Shown here: piece by piece, positions 37,722 through 50,999 of the stretch
How positions within the stretch are numbered: the stretch's first letter is position 1
Layout of the letters: each line of letters begins with the position of its first letter
The notes under the pieces: model-generated
Database searches by the model: none
What the model saw: the letters and a program-made list of their open reading frames with translations, nothing else
What the model was told of the DNA's origin: nothing
Translations under genes and position numbers: made by a program
Origin: Liolophura sinensis
Lineage: Eukaryota; Mollusca; Polyplacophora; Chitonida; Chitonidae
Length of the DNA stretch: 64,000 bases
Direction of reading: 5' to 3'
Assembly: GCF_032854445.1 (NCBI RefSeq)
Contig: NC_088296.1
Location: forward strand, 19,955,853 to 20,019,852

Positions 37722-39951
37722 ATTCTAAATTCCACCCACCATAGAAAAGAAAGAAACGAAAACGCTCACAGAATCCTGGTTGCCGTCCGGGCTGTCATGT
37801 GTTCGTTATTCTAAATTCCACCCACCAAAGAAAAGAAAGAAACAAAAACGCTCACAGAATCCTGGTTGCCATCCAGGCTTTCATGTGTCCGTTATTCTAA
37901 ATTCCACCCACCAAAGAAAAGAAAGAAACGAAAACTCTCAAAGAATCCTTGTTGCCATCCAGGCTTTCATGTGTCCGTTATTCTAAATCCCACCCACCAA
38001 AGAAAAGAAAGAAACGAAAACTCTCAAAGAATCCTGGTTGCCATACAGGCTGTCATGTGTCCGTTATTCTAAATCCCACCCACCAAAGAAAAGAAAGAAA
38101 CGAAAACTCTCAAAGAATCCTGGTTGCCATACAGGCTGTCATGTGTTCGTTATTCTAAATCCCACCCACCAAAGAAAAGAAAGAAACAAAAACGCTCACA
38201 GAATCCTGGTTGCCGTCCAGGCTTTCATGTGTTCGTTATTCTAAATTCCACCCAACAAAGAAAAGAAAGAAACGAAAACTCTCAAAGAATCCTGGTTGCC
38301 GTCCAGGCTTTCATGTGTTCGTTATTCTAAATTCTACCCAACGAAGAAAAGAAAGAAACGAAAACTCTCAAAGAATCCTGGTTGCCATCCAGGCTTTCAT
38401 GTGTCCGTTATTCTAAATCCCATCCACCAAAGAAAAGAAAGAAACGAAAACGCTCACAGAATCCTGGTTGCCGTCAAGGCTGTCATGTGTCCGTTATTCT
38501 AAATCCCACCCACAAAAGAAGGAAAAGAAACGAAAACGTTCACAGAATCCTGGTTGCCGTCCGGGCTGTCATGTGTCCGTTATTCTAAATCCCACCCACA
38601 AAAGAAGGGAAAGAAACGAAAACGCTCACAGAATCCTGGTTGCCGTCCAGGCTGTCATGTGTTCGTTATTCTAAATTCCACCCAACAAAGAAAAGAAAGA
38701 AACGAAAACGCTCACAGAATCCTGGTTGCCGTCCAGGCTTTCATGTGTCCGTTATTCTAAATCCCACCCACCAAAGAAAAGAAAGAAACGAAAACTCTCA
38801 CAGAATCCTGGTTGCCATCCAGGCTGTCATGTGTTCGTTATTCTAAATTCCACCCACCAAATCAAAGAAAGAAACGAAAACGCTCACAGAATCCTGGTTG
38901 CCGTCCAGGCCTTCATGTGTTCGTTATTCTAAATTCTACCCACCAAAGCAAAGAAAGAAACGAAAACGCTCACAGAATCCTTGTTGCCATCTAGGCTTTC
39001 ATGTGTTCGTTATTCTAAATTCCACCCACCAAATCAAAGAAAGAAACGAAAACTCTCACAGAATCCTTGTTGCCATCCAGGCTGTCATTAGTTCATTATT
39101 CTAAATCCCACCCACCAAAGAAATGAAAGAAACGAAAACTCTCACAGAATCCTTGTTGCCGTCAAGGCTTTCATGTGTTCGTTATTCTAAATTCCACCCA
39201 CCAAAGAAAAAAAAGAAACGAAAACTCTCAAAGAATCCTTGTTGTCATCCAGGCTTTCATGTGTTCGTTATTCTAAATCCCACCCACCAAAGAAGAGAAA
39301 GAAACGAAAACTCTCAAAGAATCCTGGTTGCCGTCCGGGCTGTGATGTGTTCGTTATTCTAAATCCCACCCACCAAAGAAATGAAAGAAACGAAAATTCT
39401 CAAAGAATCCTGGTTGCCGTCCAGGCTTTCATGTGTTCGTTATTCTAAATTCCACCCAACAAAGAAAAGAAAGAAACGAAAACGCTCACAGAATCCTGGT
39501 TGCCATCCAGGCTTTCATGTGTTCGTTATTCTAAATTCCACCCAACAAAGAAAAGAAAGAAACGAAAACTCTCACAGAATCGTGGTTGCCGTCAAGGCTT
39601 TCATGTGTTCGTTATTCTAAATTCCACCCACCAAATCAAAGAAAGAAACGAAAACGCTCACAGAATCGTGGTTGCCGTCCAGGCTTTCATGTGTTCGTTA
39701 TTCTAAATTCTACCCACCAAAGCAAAGAAAGAAACGAAAACTCTCAAAGAATCCTGGTTGCCATCCAGGCTTTCATGTGTCCGTTATTCTAAATTCTACC
39801 CACCAAAGAAAAGAAAGAAGCGAAATGTATCAAAGAATCGTGGTTGCCGTCCAGGCTTTCATGTGTTCGTTATTCTAAATTCTACCCACCAAAGAAAAGA
39901 AAGAAACGAAAACTATCAAAGAATCCTGGTTGCCGTCCAGGCTGTCATGTG
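37722..39951 (+). repeat. 86-bp tandem array 2 (about 26 copies)
   Basis: The unit contains GTTCGTTATTCTAAATTCC, ACCCACCAAAGAAAAG, AAACGAAAACGCTCACAG and AATCCTGGTTGCCGTCCAGG. Copies repeat every 86 bp with low divergence. Diagnostic sites (GCTCACAG or TCTCAAAG; CTTTCATG or CTGTCATG; ATTCC or ATCCC) are shared in runs of neighbouring units, indicating local homogenisation. Overlapping frames of about 68 codons arise because two of three frames lack a stop within a unit; they are not genes. The sequence is unrelated to array 1. Confidence 0.97.
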
Positions 39952-41094
39952 TTTGGGCTTTTTCTTTCCCTACCGTCTACTGCCCTGAGTTGGCTGACTG
40001 GTGCTAGCAGAATAAAGCCTTTAACGTGTCTTTGGGGAACTATTACTTCCGTCGTAACCTTATCAAAGTAATCAAGCTCGGCAAACGTTAATCAGATTCT
40101 TGTGAAAAGTCCACGCTTTCAGTATTAAAAAGTCAGGCCCATGGGGCTTTGATCACAAGCCCGAGGAAAGATCTTTGAAGCTGTTAAAAACAAATAATAT
40201 AATATTGTGAATAATATTACAGACTGATCATTCTGTATAGGGTATAATCTAATTTAGGCAGGCACGGGTAATTTGTTCAATTAACTTGATTCTAAAGCTG
40301 ATTTTGTAGGTGTTTTGGTACTTTATACTTTGTGTAAACTTACATATCAATCACAGTAAGCATACAGGAGTTACTGAACTGATCGTCTTATTCCGAATGT
40401 ACTGGTAAAGAGACCATGGAACCAATTACTGGTATCAGAAAATATTAATATAATCCTTAAGTCACGCAAGAAGTAATTAGATACACTCATCATCAGAGGA
40501 AATTAGTGTCCAACTCTCAAAAATCTCTTGCTTCCATGATTCTCTAATTTAAGATTATTTTACGTCGTGTGGCCTCGGTCTCATCATAACATCAAAAAAG
40601 TACACATGTCCCATTACCATTATTTTAATATTAAAGTTTATTAGATGGAATACACATAGTGGCTTACCAAGTAATTGAACTATCGAAATAAATTAGCATT
40701 TCTGGTACAAATGACCCGATTCCAGACGCCAAACGACAGCTTTCTGACAGTCTTTGTTGAGTTATCTAGAGTAGCAGCTCCAAGAACCTGATACTCACGA
40801 TATGCTTTTCCCGCGGTACCATAATGTATCTAGTGAAATACATCCTGATCATTATATGAAGTGGGCAACAAGAGCGCACGAGGAAATTAGGAGAGCTCTG
40901 CATAACCAGGCGGGTAAAATGTTAGCCAGCTAGATGCCTACAATATCCCCTCCTCGTACTTCTTCACCCTTCTTGGTGCAATAATCAGAAATTTGCTAGG
41001 ATCACAAGTCTTTATGTGTTATTCTCGGGACAATATTTTTCCCTGTGTGTTTTAAGGCACTACTGAGCCGGCGTAAATGCGTGAGGGCCGCCAG
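39952..41094. other. Unique DNA, no gene recognised
   Basis: AT-rich, with nothing recognised on either strand. Confidence 0.4.
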
Positions 41095-41370
41095 ATAGCG
41101 ATCACACATATCTCGGTATAATTGGATCTTTGCCACGATAGAATTTTGTTCACACTGAAAACAAAATTACATCGAGCATTTTACTAAGCCTGGGATGTTG
41201 GCAAAGGATTGGCAAAGTGTAACAATGTTTCAACAATGTAATTGCCTGTCAAGAAGAAAACCGTAGATCAACAATGATTCTTGTTCCATGAAACTTCCTT
41301 TTTTTTCCTTATACTCTTTGTACAGCTGTCAGCTGCAAATCGCACAGGGTAAAATGCTGTAGTCAGGATA
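41095..41370 (+). repeat. Dispersed repeat R2, copy 3
   Basis: ATAATTGGATCTTTGCCACG, GGGATGTTGGCAAAG and GTCAGCTGCAAATCGCACAG follow the R2 order of copies at 32680 and 36325. Confidence 0.5.
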
Positions 41371-41837
41371 TCCACAATACTTATGCCGCCTGCCTGGAAT
41401 TTGCAAGAGACATTTGATCAAACAAACCTTTTCGTTGTCCCGCCAGAGATATGCAGGAAGTACGTCTTGCAAATTCCCAAAAAGAAGACAATATAATTGC
41501 AAGACCAGACCAGTAGTTGCTTGACGAGGTTACCAAGTACTCATTATTTATGCCTAGCAGTATAGAACTGTTATTGCTTCCTTACTGGTCGTTGATTAAT
41601 CATAGGTCTGTGGGGCGTCCTTAAACACACCATGTATGCACAGAACTAAAATCATGTGATGTGTCAATGTGCGTACAGAATAGCCGTACGTTCAGTTTGT
41701 ACAATTTTTGGTTACCGAAATTAGAAACTAATAAACTTATCGAATGGCGAATCAGAATACGGCCATTTATCTCATTCATACCATAAATGCAATTAGACAG
41801 TCTTATTAAGCGACGCAAAATGACTTTGAGCCTGTAT

Positions 41838-41998
41838 TTTTTTATTTCATTTGTGTTTTATGCAGTTCTCAAGAATATTTCACTTACGCGATAGCGGGCA
41901 GCATTATGGTGGGAGGAAGGCCATGACCATCCGCATATGTGACCGGAAAGGTGAATCGCAGGCTCCTGGGAAATTACACTAACCACCAGGACACGGAG
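41838..41998 (-). mobile_element. SINE-A, rearranged
   Basis: TTTATTTCATTTGTG tail, TCTCAAGAATATTTCACTTA core, GCATTATGGTGGGAGGA, then a jump to CATGACCATCCGCA and a degraded head-side piece ending GACACGGAG. Confidence 0.7.
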
Positions 41999-43543
41999 TT
42001 TGAATCTATCCCCTGTTAGAATACTGTGCAGGGGAATCTTAACACCACATATTTCACTGGTTGCCTCGTTCTTATTTCAACTGTTACTCTTAATAGCTAT
42101 TCCAGGTCAATGTCATACTGCATGGAGCGTATGCGTTGCTCTCTACGTTCACTTTACATCAATGCAACCACCTGACAAGCTTGATCTTTGGAGAATGTGA
42201 GACGTCCGTCGGCTTGTTTAGGCTTAGCATCATTACATGTCTCCTCCCGCGGAACTATATAATCAGCATTCAATAAAATTGTTTTCAGGATTTGGTTAGA
42301 ATCATGTCATACATACTCTAGATAAAGTGAATGCGTGTGCATAAAGTGTTATTAGAGACAATTGTTGAAACGGATTGTTTGTGTTTTCTGATACCAATTT
42401 CTGACTCATCAACGTGACACCAGCGATCTCGGTGTTGTTCAAGATCTATGTGCAAAATTCAATAGCGGTGGCAGTCATGTAAGGCCAAAGGTAGAGAGCG
42501 ACGCATGCGCTTTAAGAAGTATGGGTAAATACAGGCAATACCTATTTCGACATACGACAGTTGGTTGATTAAGAACAGTCTAACATGATAACATGATAAT
42601 GTAAGGGGTGACAAAATTCCTATCAGTGGGGGAATCTTTAGCTTGTAGATCTTTACCATTCTGGTATTCATTTATTTATGTTCTCCTCGGGAATTGTTCC
42701 CTTCTACCATCCCCATACTCTTCAACCCAACCCTGCACCTTCTTTCAGGTCGGTTTATGACCAGTTATAAGTTACCTCGCATCCCTCCTACAGGTGTCAG
42801 TCCGTAGAAAATCCCGTGGGGTTGCGCCTGGAACAAATAACAACTCACTGATGAAGAGTCAGTGGCATAACAATTGGCAAGACAGGTTCATTTTACCCAT
42901 TCAAACCAGCTTCGCTTTGTAAATGCATTTGTCTGATTAAATATGTATTTATATGCCCCGGCCTATAAGTCTTTCCATTTTTAGTATCGCTAAAGTCGCA
43001 AATCAGAGCTAATTGACAGCTGGATATCGCTTCTTGCTCTGGTTCGGACGATGCAGGCTTAATAAATAATCCAGTGTATCTCCTACAGATACAGGGATTC
43101 ACATTCACGCCTAACCACGGGCGGGGTGTTGGTGTGGGCTATTTCTGTTTCTGAAAAAAAAAAAAACTCCAACAGACACGTAAAAGTTGTCTCCCCTGAT
43201 CCATTGGTATTTGTACAAGTATGTCGTTTTTCTGGGTTTTTTTTTTGTTGGTTTTTTTTTTTTTTTGTATCCAAATTGATCATCTCTCCATTCAATTTTA
43301 ACCACTAAAAACCGGTAACCATGGGAACAAAATGACGTCAAAAGGAGCGTTGAAATCAACACGTAAATAACACAGTAGTCTTCACAAATCCTCGGCACAC
43401 ATCAGGATTTCCTTGAGTAAACAATCTGCGTTTCCTATGCAAATCGTCACCTATTGAAACATTCTGTAGTATAACTTCGTGGAAAGCGGTACTTCAGTCT
43501 GGGACTAAGGTTTCAATGACCCATAGTATAGAGGGCCTTGTTC
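41999..43543. other. Unique DNA, no gene recognised
   Basis: A CRE palindrome lies at 43333-43340 and long T and A runs at 43155-43170 and 43240-43267. No coding signal. Confidence 0.4.
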
Positions 43544-43554
43544 ATATATGTGAG

Positions 43555-43873
43555 TGAATGCTTGAGGTTTAACGTCGTGCTCAACAATTTTTCAGTCATA
43601 TGAGGACGAAGAAATCCTTAGGGTGTATAGATGAACCTCCTTGTTGCAGGACGGATTTCCACCGCTCTTCAATCTAGTGCTGCTTCACTGAGACGACTTA
43701 CCAAAAGTAATTAAGCCGCCCCGCCCGAGCCATTATATACGGGTCAACCAGTCGTTGCACTATGTCCTTCATGCTGAACGCAAGTCTTAGGTGTGACTCG
43801 ACCCAGGAATGATTCCGGATCTACCTCTCCCCAAGCGGACGCTCTACCAACTGTGCTATCCGGGAAGGTGTTA
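43555..43873 (-). mobile_element. SINE-B, full length, with perfect target-site duplication
   Basis: GTGAATGCTTGAGGTTTAACG, TTTTTCAGTCATATGAGGACG, the body, and the tRNA-like head in reverse (GCGGACGCTCTACCAACTGTG). The 11-bp duplication ATATATGTGAG is at 43544-43554 and 43874-43884. Confidence 0.93.
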
Positions 43874-43884
43874 ATATATGTGAG

Positions 43885-44974
43885 AATGGCCTGTAATAAC
43901 AATGGCCTTAAATAACAGTCCAAGAAAACATCAGGGCCCCGTTTCACTAAAGGTCGTGTCAATAGGTCCGACAACTCCCCAAAGTCGTAAAATTTAACTC
44001 ATAATTCTCACGCGTGACCCTAAACCCAGAGTACGGTATACAGTCTACATAGCTTGTTCGCTGACTTAATGCGACTACATAAACATCTGGGGTTTTATTT
44101 TTTAAACCTTTGCCTCAAGGGATACATTTTGCTTTAAAAAGGCAAAATAAGAAAACCAAAGAATTCAAATTGTGACAGGTACATTGTTCTGTAGTAAAGA
44201 ATCAGTGTACACATTTTATACTTCTTTACCAAAACATTTTAACTGTATGTATATACATGTAGATATGAAACGTAAAAAAACATTATAAAATAAATCAAAC
44301 GATTAATGGCAACCAACAACAAGGAGGCCCATACACACACATGTGCACTGTAGACTGTTAAGCACATAAAACTGCAATTGATCTATGTAAAAAAAAGACC
44401 CTGTGAAACAATTTCAGGATATCTCCAGTCGTCTAGCATCCCAAACATGGCAAAGCTTCCGGTACCTAGACGTCAACTGGACCTTCCTGTGATAGTCAGG
44501 CGATGGCGGTACGACTTTCAAATGGCTTCTGAAAAATTGCTCCTGTGATAGTCAAGTGATGGCCGTACAACTTTCAAATTGCTTCTGTGATAGTCAGGTG
44601 ATGGCCGTACAACTTTCAAACGCGCCTGAAGTACATGCACCAGGTACTATTTCTTTGCTTCAGATATGAACCATATTCTAAAAAGACAGCATTGTCAGTA
44701 ATTGCTGAATGTGGAGAAAATCTAAAGTTAAGGCATTAATATCGTATGAAAGAAGATGCAAAGTTATTTGTAAGTATGTTCATCATCAATGTTCTATAAA
44801 ATAAAAATATAAATTTATTCGTCCTCTGTATTAGTCTTTTCTTGAATCAAATGTGTTAATTCTGAATTTAATCACTTTTATATTTTTAATATGCCATAAA
44901 TATTGTGTTTGATTGTGTTTGAATAAAAATCACATTTATATAACAAAAATATTAGAGATGCATCACATCATCAG
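43885..44974. other. Unique DNA with a three-copy short repeat
   Basis: 44484-44620 carries three copies of CTGTGATAGTCAGGTGATGG followed by CGTACAACTTTCAAA, spaced about 45-60 bp. Otherwise no gene or element recognised. Confidence 0.5.
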
Positions 44975-45120
44975 TTATTTATCTATTTATTTATTTATTT
45001 CATTGGTGTTTGACGCTTTACTCCAGACTATTTGACCAGCATTATGCCTAGAGGAAGCCGGACAGAGCCAAGGAGTAACCCACGACCAACCGCAGGTTGC
45101 TGGGATACCTTCTCACGTAC
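44975..45120 (-). mobile_element. SINE-A 3' half, degenerate
   Basis: (ATTT)n tail, GGTGTTTGACGCTTTACTCC, a shortened centre, then CACGACCAACCGCAGGTTGC. Ends at TTCTCACGTAC. Confidence 0.75.
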
Positions 45121-45926
45121 TGCATGACATCACCGCTTAAAACATTACAAATACACACGGAACAAAAATCAGTTTCAAATGTTCCTGTATGCTGTTTAAA
45201 GACTAAAAATCGAAAATAAATTTATGTTTACAAATAACTGTTAACACCTAGTCATATCCAGTCTGCGTAATTTCCACCCTTTTCTTCACCTTTAAATAAT
45301 ACAAATGATGGACGTTTGAATGTGCATATAGAATACTAACATATGTTCTGGCTGGAGAATACGGGCCATAAACTAGTGAAAATGAAAGCCAGATGTCCTC
45401 CCTTCGGACCCCTGTTAATAGCGTATTTGACAGCCCTCACGAACCATAACTTGTTCCCGCACGGTACGTCTTCATGGGTTCAGTCCGAGAAGAGGCGTTT
45501 ACGACCACATGCGTCCTTATACACCCTCCCTTCAACACAGTGTATTTTTAGCCTGGAGAAATAGACCTGTGGGGAGAATAGTCTGTAAACATCCGGGCAC
45601 GTAAATGTTTTGACTCGCACCTGAACACGTGGTTCTCATCTCGAAGATAGCCGCTGACGGTGGTTTTTGATAGTTTTGATGACATGAAAGTATTTACAGA
45701 TAATATTTATTAGTCTTAGAGAGGTGTTTATGGAATTTATCTGAAATCTGAATTATCCCTTCATCATCCTAATGCAACTAAGTAAGCAAACAAGATGAAT
45801 TTAGAGCTAGGTTAATGTTCTGAAAATAAATATCATATGAGGGATTTTTTTTCATGTTTTTTTATCCGAGGAAGTATAGTAAATAAGTAAAGGTCTAACG
45901 CTGAAGTATGAGAGATTTTTCATTTA
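45121..45926. other. Unique DNA, no gene recognised
   Basis: A 73-codon ATG frame at 45343-45564 has no recognised domain. Confidence 0.35.
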
Positions 45927-45927
45927 C

Positions 45928-46105
45928 ACAATCCTGTTTCGAAGAAGAACTATCCTGGTTTGAAAAAAAAACAGTATCGTGATTCTAGGGAACAATCATG
46001 ATTTAAGGAAGTACTATCACATCTCGAGGAAGTCAAATCGCATTTCGATGAAATACAATCATGATTAGAAAAATCAAACCTCGATGAAACACAACCATGC
46101 TTTGA
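45928..46105 (+). repeat. Degenerate tandem repeat, unit about 22 bp
   Basis: About eight imperfect copies around ACAATCATGATTTGAGGAAG, for example GAACAATCATGATTTAAGG and GAAATACAATCATGATTAG. Highly diverged. Confidence 0.6.
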
Positions 46106-46273
46106 GTGCATTATTGTAACACTTGTTTATTCGTTTTGATTTTTTTAAAAATGCATCTCCACATACATTTGAAGGAGCTGATAACAAAAGAAGAAAAACG
46201 ACTTGACCGCTGTGCTCTAGCTGTGCAATGTATGCATAACTCGTTACCAGTTTACCCACAAAGCGTCACTTCA

Positions 46274-46385
46274 AAGGTAGCTTGTGGAGGGTTGTGGGTT
46301 TTCACCCCTGGTTTCCTTTAATTATAATGCTAGCCACCGTGGTATAAATAAAATATTCGTAAAACACTAATCAAATAAATCAAAT
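46274..46385 (+). mobile_element. SINE-A 3' half, degenerate
   Basis: GGGTTGTGGGTTTTCACCCC, TAATGCTAGCCACCGTGGTA, AAATATTCGTAAAACACTAA and an AAATAAAT tail. Confidence 0.75.
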
Positions 46386-49300
46386 GAAATTAAATCATTG
46401 CAAACACACGTGTAAACATCGGATTACACAACTTAGACGTTCATTACTTCATGCAGCAAATGATTCACAGTCTTCGATTCACTGCTAATAGGTCTATTAT
46501 ATCAGAAAGAAACTGGGTGAAAGTCAAAAAGAACTTTTTGCTTTACAGCGCAATGATAATTGTATGAGCATGACTGCTTGACCAAGGCCATCACACTTGA
46601 ATGCTTTCATTTTAATCTACATAGTAATGATCGGATCGACTAAGAGTTACAGAAACATAACCTATCACTTGTACTGGTTTGAAAATCATTGCTCCACTTA
46701 CTTTTCAAAACACTAACGCTAAGCACAAAGCATTCAGAAACATATTCAGCCTGGATATCGCGCATTTGAGTGTACATGTAGTAGTTTGCGACTGCTTTGT
46801 AGAACGAGTACAAGGAATTGAAGTGCGAGCAACTGTCTGCTCCACTGTGCGCCGGTACACTTTACACCTCACGTAAATTTCTTTCCCATAAAGCTGTCCG
46901 TCAGCTCTGGGAGTTGTATGAAGATGTCAACAGAGAAATAGCTTCTCTGAAGGAGATGAACTAAGACCGACAACAAACGTATTCAACAATTCCCTGCCTA
47001 GCAACTCATTAACTCTGCTAAGACTGGCGTTTCTGTAAGACACAGCAGGGTAAGGGGGGTGAATATGGGTGGTTAGTGGCTGAGACGCTCGTACAGGAGC
47101 ATAACAAACAGGTTGGTTGTTTGGATGCCTGGGGCATGCTGGCAAATAAACACTGGGTGGGTCCTACACATATCCAAACACGAGAGGAAGGGCCTACTGC
47201 ATGTTAACTTTCATTGCCATCTCAATGTCGGTAAAATGTCGTCAAACACGCGCCAAAGGAAACACACAATTCTTGTTTCTTGTGTATCCTCTACACATGT
47301 GTACGCATAGGTACATATAGGTGTATCGCGTATCTAATCTATGTCCTGCTTACAAAGTAAAAGGTTACGTAGCACAAGTGTTCTCACCACCAACATAGAA
47401 AAGATTATATGATAATTGCTGGAAACACAGACTAGTAGCACAGACGGATAAATAAGCGAAGAGACGACAGAATATGGAATCTGGTACGATGCCAATCTTC
47501 AGTATATTCTAGCTGAAACCCTTCTTTAGATTTTTTACTTTGGTAGGTCTAGTCACAATGCAAATATTAAATCACATGTACAGATTTTGATATACAACAC
47601 CAAGGAACTGTGAAGTCCTTGTGTGCACTGAATCCAGGAGAATGATTTACAAAGGGTCATCTCTTTTCACTCCAAAAACACAATTGGCGGGGGGGTGGGG
47701 GGGGGGGGGGTAATGCTTTTCATAAAACATACCTTTTGAAGCTGAAGTTTATACGTTTTCAGTAAGATGACATTTCAGTGACAATGAACAGATTAGCTTG
47801 TGAATAACATTTCAAGTCATTTACGTGCATGACTAATATAGGGTTATAGTTGGGATTAAATGGATGTTGTAACAAGCTTAGTTTCTGGTGGGAGTGGCAC
47901 AATGTGAAAATCTAGTCCGTCACTAGGGTAACTGTTCAAACGGTTTTATAATTTGCTCTCTTGGCTAATATATTACTGTTTTTGTACAGACGCAAAGAGG
48001 CATAGTTTACCAGAGCTACAGCGCGACACCAAAGAATGATGTGCCTTTGCGCAGCTTGGGACCAACATTTGTGGGCGGAAATGTCAAACAGTCCCAGCCC
48101 ATTAATAATCACAAAGAAACCTCTGTGGCAATTGCCTGACGTCTGTAGTGAATGTAACTGTAGTTTCACAGACATGAATCGATATATTGATACACTAATT
48201 GCAATAAAGTTGATCTCCCCTGGATTACAGTCCGTTGACTGTTGCCATACGCCCGGAAATATCTAAATCTTCTACATTTTAGATTGTTTTAAGCTTGACC
48301 ACACTACAAGCACCAAAAGTAACAAATCCTGCTTATTTCTCATTTCGTTGCATTCAGGAGAATTGTGTCTCTCATCTGAAACTAGCTCAGCAAGAATAGC
48401 AACTTTGAACACATATCTCCATTTTACAAAGTTCAGTTTAATACAGACCAACTGAAAGCAGAGTGTACAACGTACATTATATTTCCTGAAACTTTAGTTG
48501 AGACGTGTTTAATCATAAAACGATAAGACATGGCACATGTCTTGGTGCTTTTCGAAATGTAGGGGTTTATTCATGCAGACATAGAAAATCGATTAACTCA
48601 ATAAGTCATGTCAGCTAAGAGCGAAAAAGAACAAAAATGTCGTACAGCAGGAATATGAACAAACTCATGCAGCAATGATTGCCACTTTTCCTCCATTCTC
48701 ACGGGTAAAATTTATTAATTACGGCGTCATCCCTTCCTCTAGTGAGGTCAAACTGAATCAAAGCCACCCTCGGAATTAAACCAGCTTAACTTTTCCCTTG
48801 AGAACGGGGTGTAAGATTCTGCGATCTCGCTCAGAATCCAAGATGTCTGTCGCACAAGACAGAGACATTAGTCATATCTTATATGCATACACGTCCACGA
48901 CACGAACAAAGGTAAAAGTACCATTTAAATGTGCAAAGAATATTATTCAAGCACACGATATACTCTTATACCAATTTTGAAGGGTTCGTTGCTTATAACC
49001 ATAGGTATCACATAAAATATACTTAAAAAATGTAGCAAGCTCTTACCTTGTTCAGAAAAATAGATTTCCCCCTTTCACCTAAGGTCGCACAAGTAGTTGC
49101 CATAAAGTTTAGCTACCGGTAGTACACAAAATCTCTTTCATGTATGTACTAAGATCCTGGTGCAGAAACACGCATGTCAAAACATCACGCCATAGAGGCA
49201 TTCCCGATATGCCTGAGAAAGAAAAATGGTACTAGACTTCTCCGCAGACAGAGGTTATCTTACTACGACGTAAACTGTCAGGCTTGCACGTATCACACGT

Positions 49301-50084
49301 AATTGAGTGATTGGGTGAGCTGTCCGTGGGCCTCGAGTTAAAACCATGTGGTTGCCACCCATTGACTAAACTGCTTATGACTGACGTTTTGAAGAACAAG
49401 CGTGGAACCATAGCAGCAGGTATAGAGGCATACCTATGATATATATCATGTGTATAAGCTGTATCTGTCAGCGAACAACAGTGATATATGGAAGAGGGAA
49501 CTGACCAGACGTAAATCGCTTGCCTGAAGATTTCCTGTTAGTGTGATGCGTATTCACTCTGCATGCGCTGCACTACCTTTATTCCTATAACATCCTTACG
49601 AAAACGGACATGAATATTAGCTGTGTTGATGTTACATGGAAGCTATACCGTGAATATACATTGCCCTTCATATTTTGAATTTTGAACACACAATTTGGAT
49701 TTTTAGCTTCTTTCTCCCGTCCTTGGGACTTGGTTTACCTAACAAGAACTGATGGTACAATGGGCCTATTCCAGAGAGGCCAGTTTAGACTTAAGTCAGA
49801 GTTTGAAAGATGATTATAAAGATTATTTCCAAGATTTTTAAATTAAAATTTTAACCACCTCATCAATGTTATGTGTGAAAATTTCAACTTCTAAAACCAA
49901 AAACTAATGATTGTTACAACGTTTTAGATTTTGACTTAAGTCAGAAATGTTTTAGTGGAATTGGTTCAATGTACAATCAAGAATAGCCTATGGGTTAAGT
50001 AGCGCAGCTATATACACTACAGACTTAAAATATATCATACTTGTGATATCACACTATCATTTGACTCTACGGTATCGCCACACC
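46386..50084. other. Unique DNA, no gene recognised
   Basis: A 3.7 kb stretch without a recognised gene. It holds a G-run (47689-47710) that could form a quadruplex, and a possible old inverted-repeat element between about 49783 and 49950 (ACTTAAGTCAG near both ends). Confidence 0.45.
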
Positions 50085-50244
50085 CCAGCAGTACGTGGGA
50101 AGGTCTGCCAGCAATCTGCGGATGGTCGTGGGTTTCCCCTGGCCCTGATCGGTTTCCTCTCACCATAATTCTGGTCGCCGTCGTATAAATGAAATATTCT
50201 GGAGTACGGCTTAAAACAGCAGTCAAATAAATCAAATAAATAAA
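50085..50244 (+). mobile_element. SINE-A 3' half
   Basis: CAGTACGTGGGAAGGTCTGCC, GGATGGTCGTGGGTTTCCCC, AATGAAATATTCTGGAGTACG, tail CAAATAAATCAAATAAATAAA. Confidence 0.88.
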
Positions 50245-50696
50245 ATATCGGCACATTTTTCTGTTGACAGCTGCGGACATTTGGCGACTTTTACAAATCA
50301 ATGTTCTTGTTATTATTTTTACTATAATATTAAAGATTAATCATGCGAACGTGGAGAGGCTATGTTCGCTAGCGGCTTCCATATTTTCGAATGCACTAGG
50401 ATAATTAACACTTCAGACAGTGACAAGGTAAAAATTTAGTGAATGGCGGAGGTTAAGAACAAGGAGCTGGATAAATGCTTCCTTGTCAGTATATAGAGAT
50501 TCCTTAAGCTTGCTAGTGTCAAAAATGATTCTATGAAACTACGGCTTGACGCCATAAAGTGGGCGGGACCTGTCAGAATGGTAAATGAGCTGTCTAATTT
50601 AGTTGGGAATGAAAAGAGGATAGAGAGGCCAGTAGTTTGCCTGCTTCTTATAAAGCACGTGCAGAGGCAAAGTGCTAAAGTCTCGTGTCCAGCGGC

Positions 50697-50885
50697 TTTC
50701 CAGAGGAAAACAAACATTCATACCACACGTAGAATAGGCTTACTCCGGAAAGATATTAATTATTGTTCTTTTTTTTCGGTTCATTCTTTTAATGTTTCAA
50801 TGCACTGTTTCCAGAGGCAAACGAACATATCACACCTAGGGTAGGCCGCCTCGGAAAGACGTTAACTGTTCCTGTTTTTTTTCTT
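50697..50885 (+). repeat. Imperfect direct repeat, about 76 bp x 2
   Basis: TTTCCAGAGG, AAACAAACAT, ATACCACACG and CTCCGGAAAGA at 50697-50772 recur with changes at 50809-50885, at an interval of about 112 bp. Each copy ends in a T run. Confidence 0.6.
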
Positions 50886-50999
50886 TTTTTAGACGCTCTG
50901 GTTTTCATGCATCTTAAGAATCATATAAAGCAAACTATTTTGGCATAAGTTGATAGTAACTACATGCGCCGTGGATGTTTATATGTACACATGAGGTTT

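Noticed and set aside
37722-39951. CRISPR-like array
   Set aside because: Units are contiguous 86-mers without unique spacers, in a eukaryotic genome; this is a minisatellite.
37780-40071. About 20 overlapping frames of 68-79 codons with a repeated peptide
   Set aside because: They follow the 86-bp tandem unit, shift frame every copy and end at the same in-unit stop. They are a by-product of the array.
50436-50844. Overlapping frames of 93 and 103 codons on opposite strands
   Set aside because: They overlap an imperfect direct repeat and show no protein family features.
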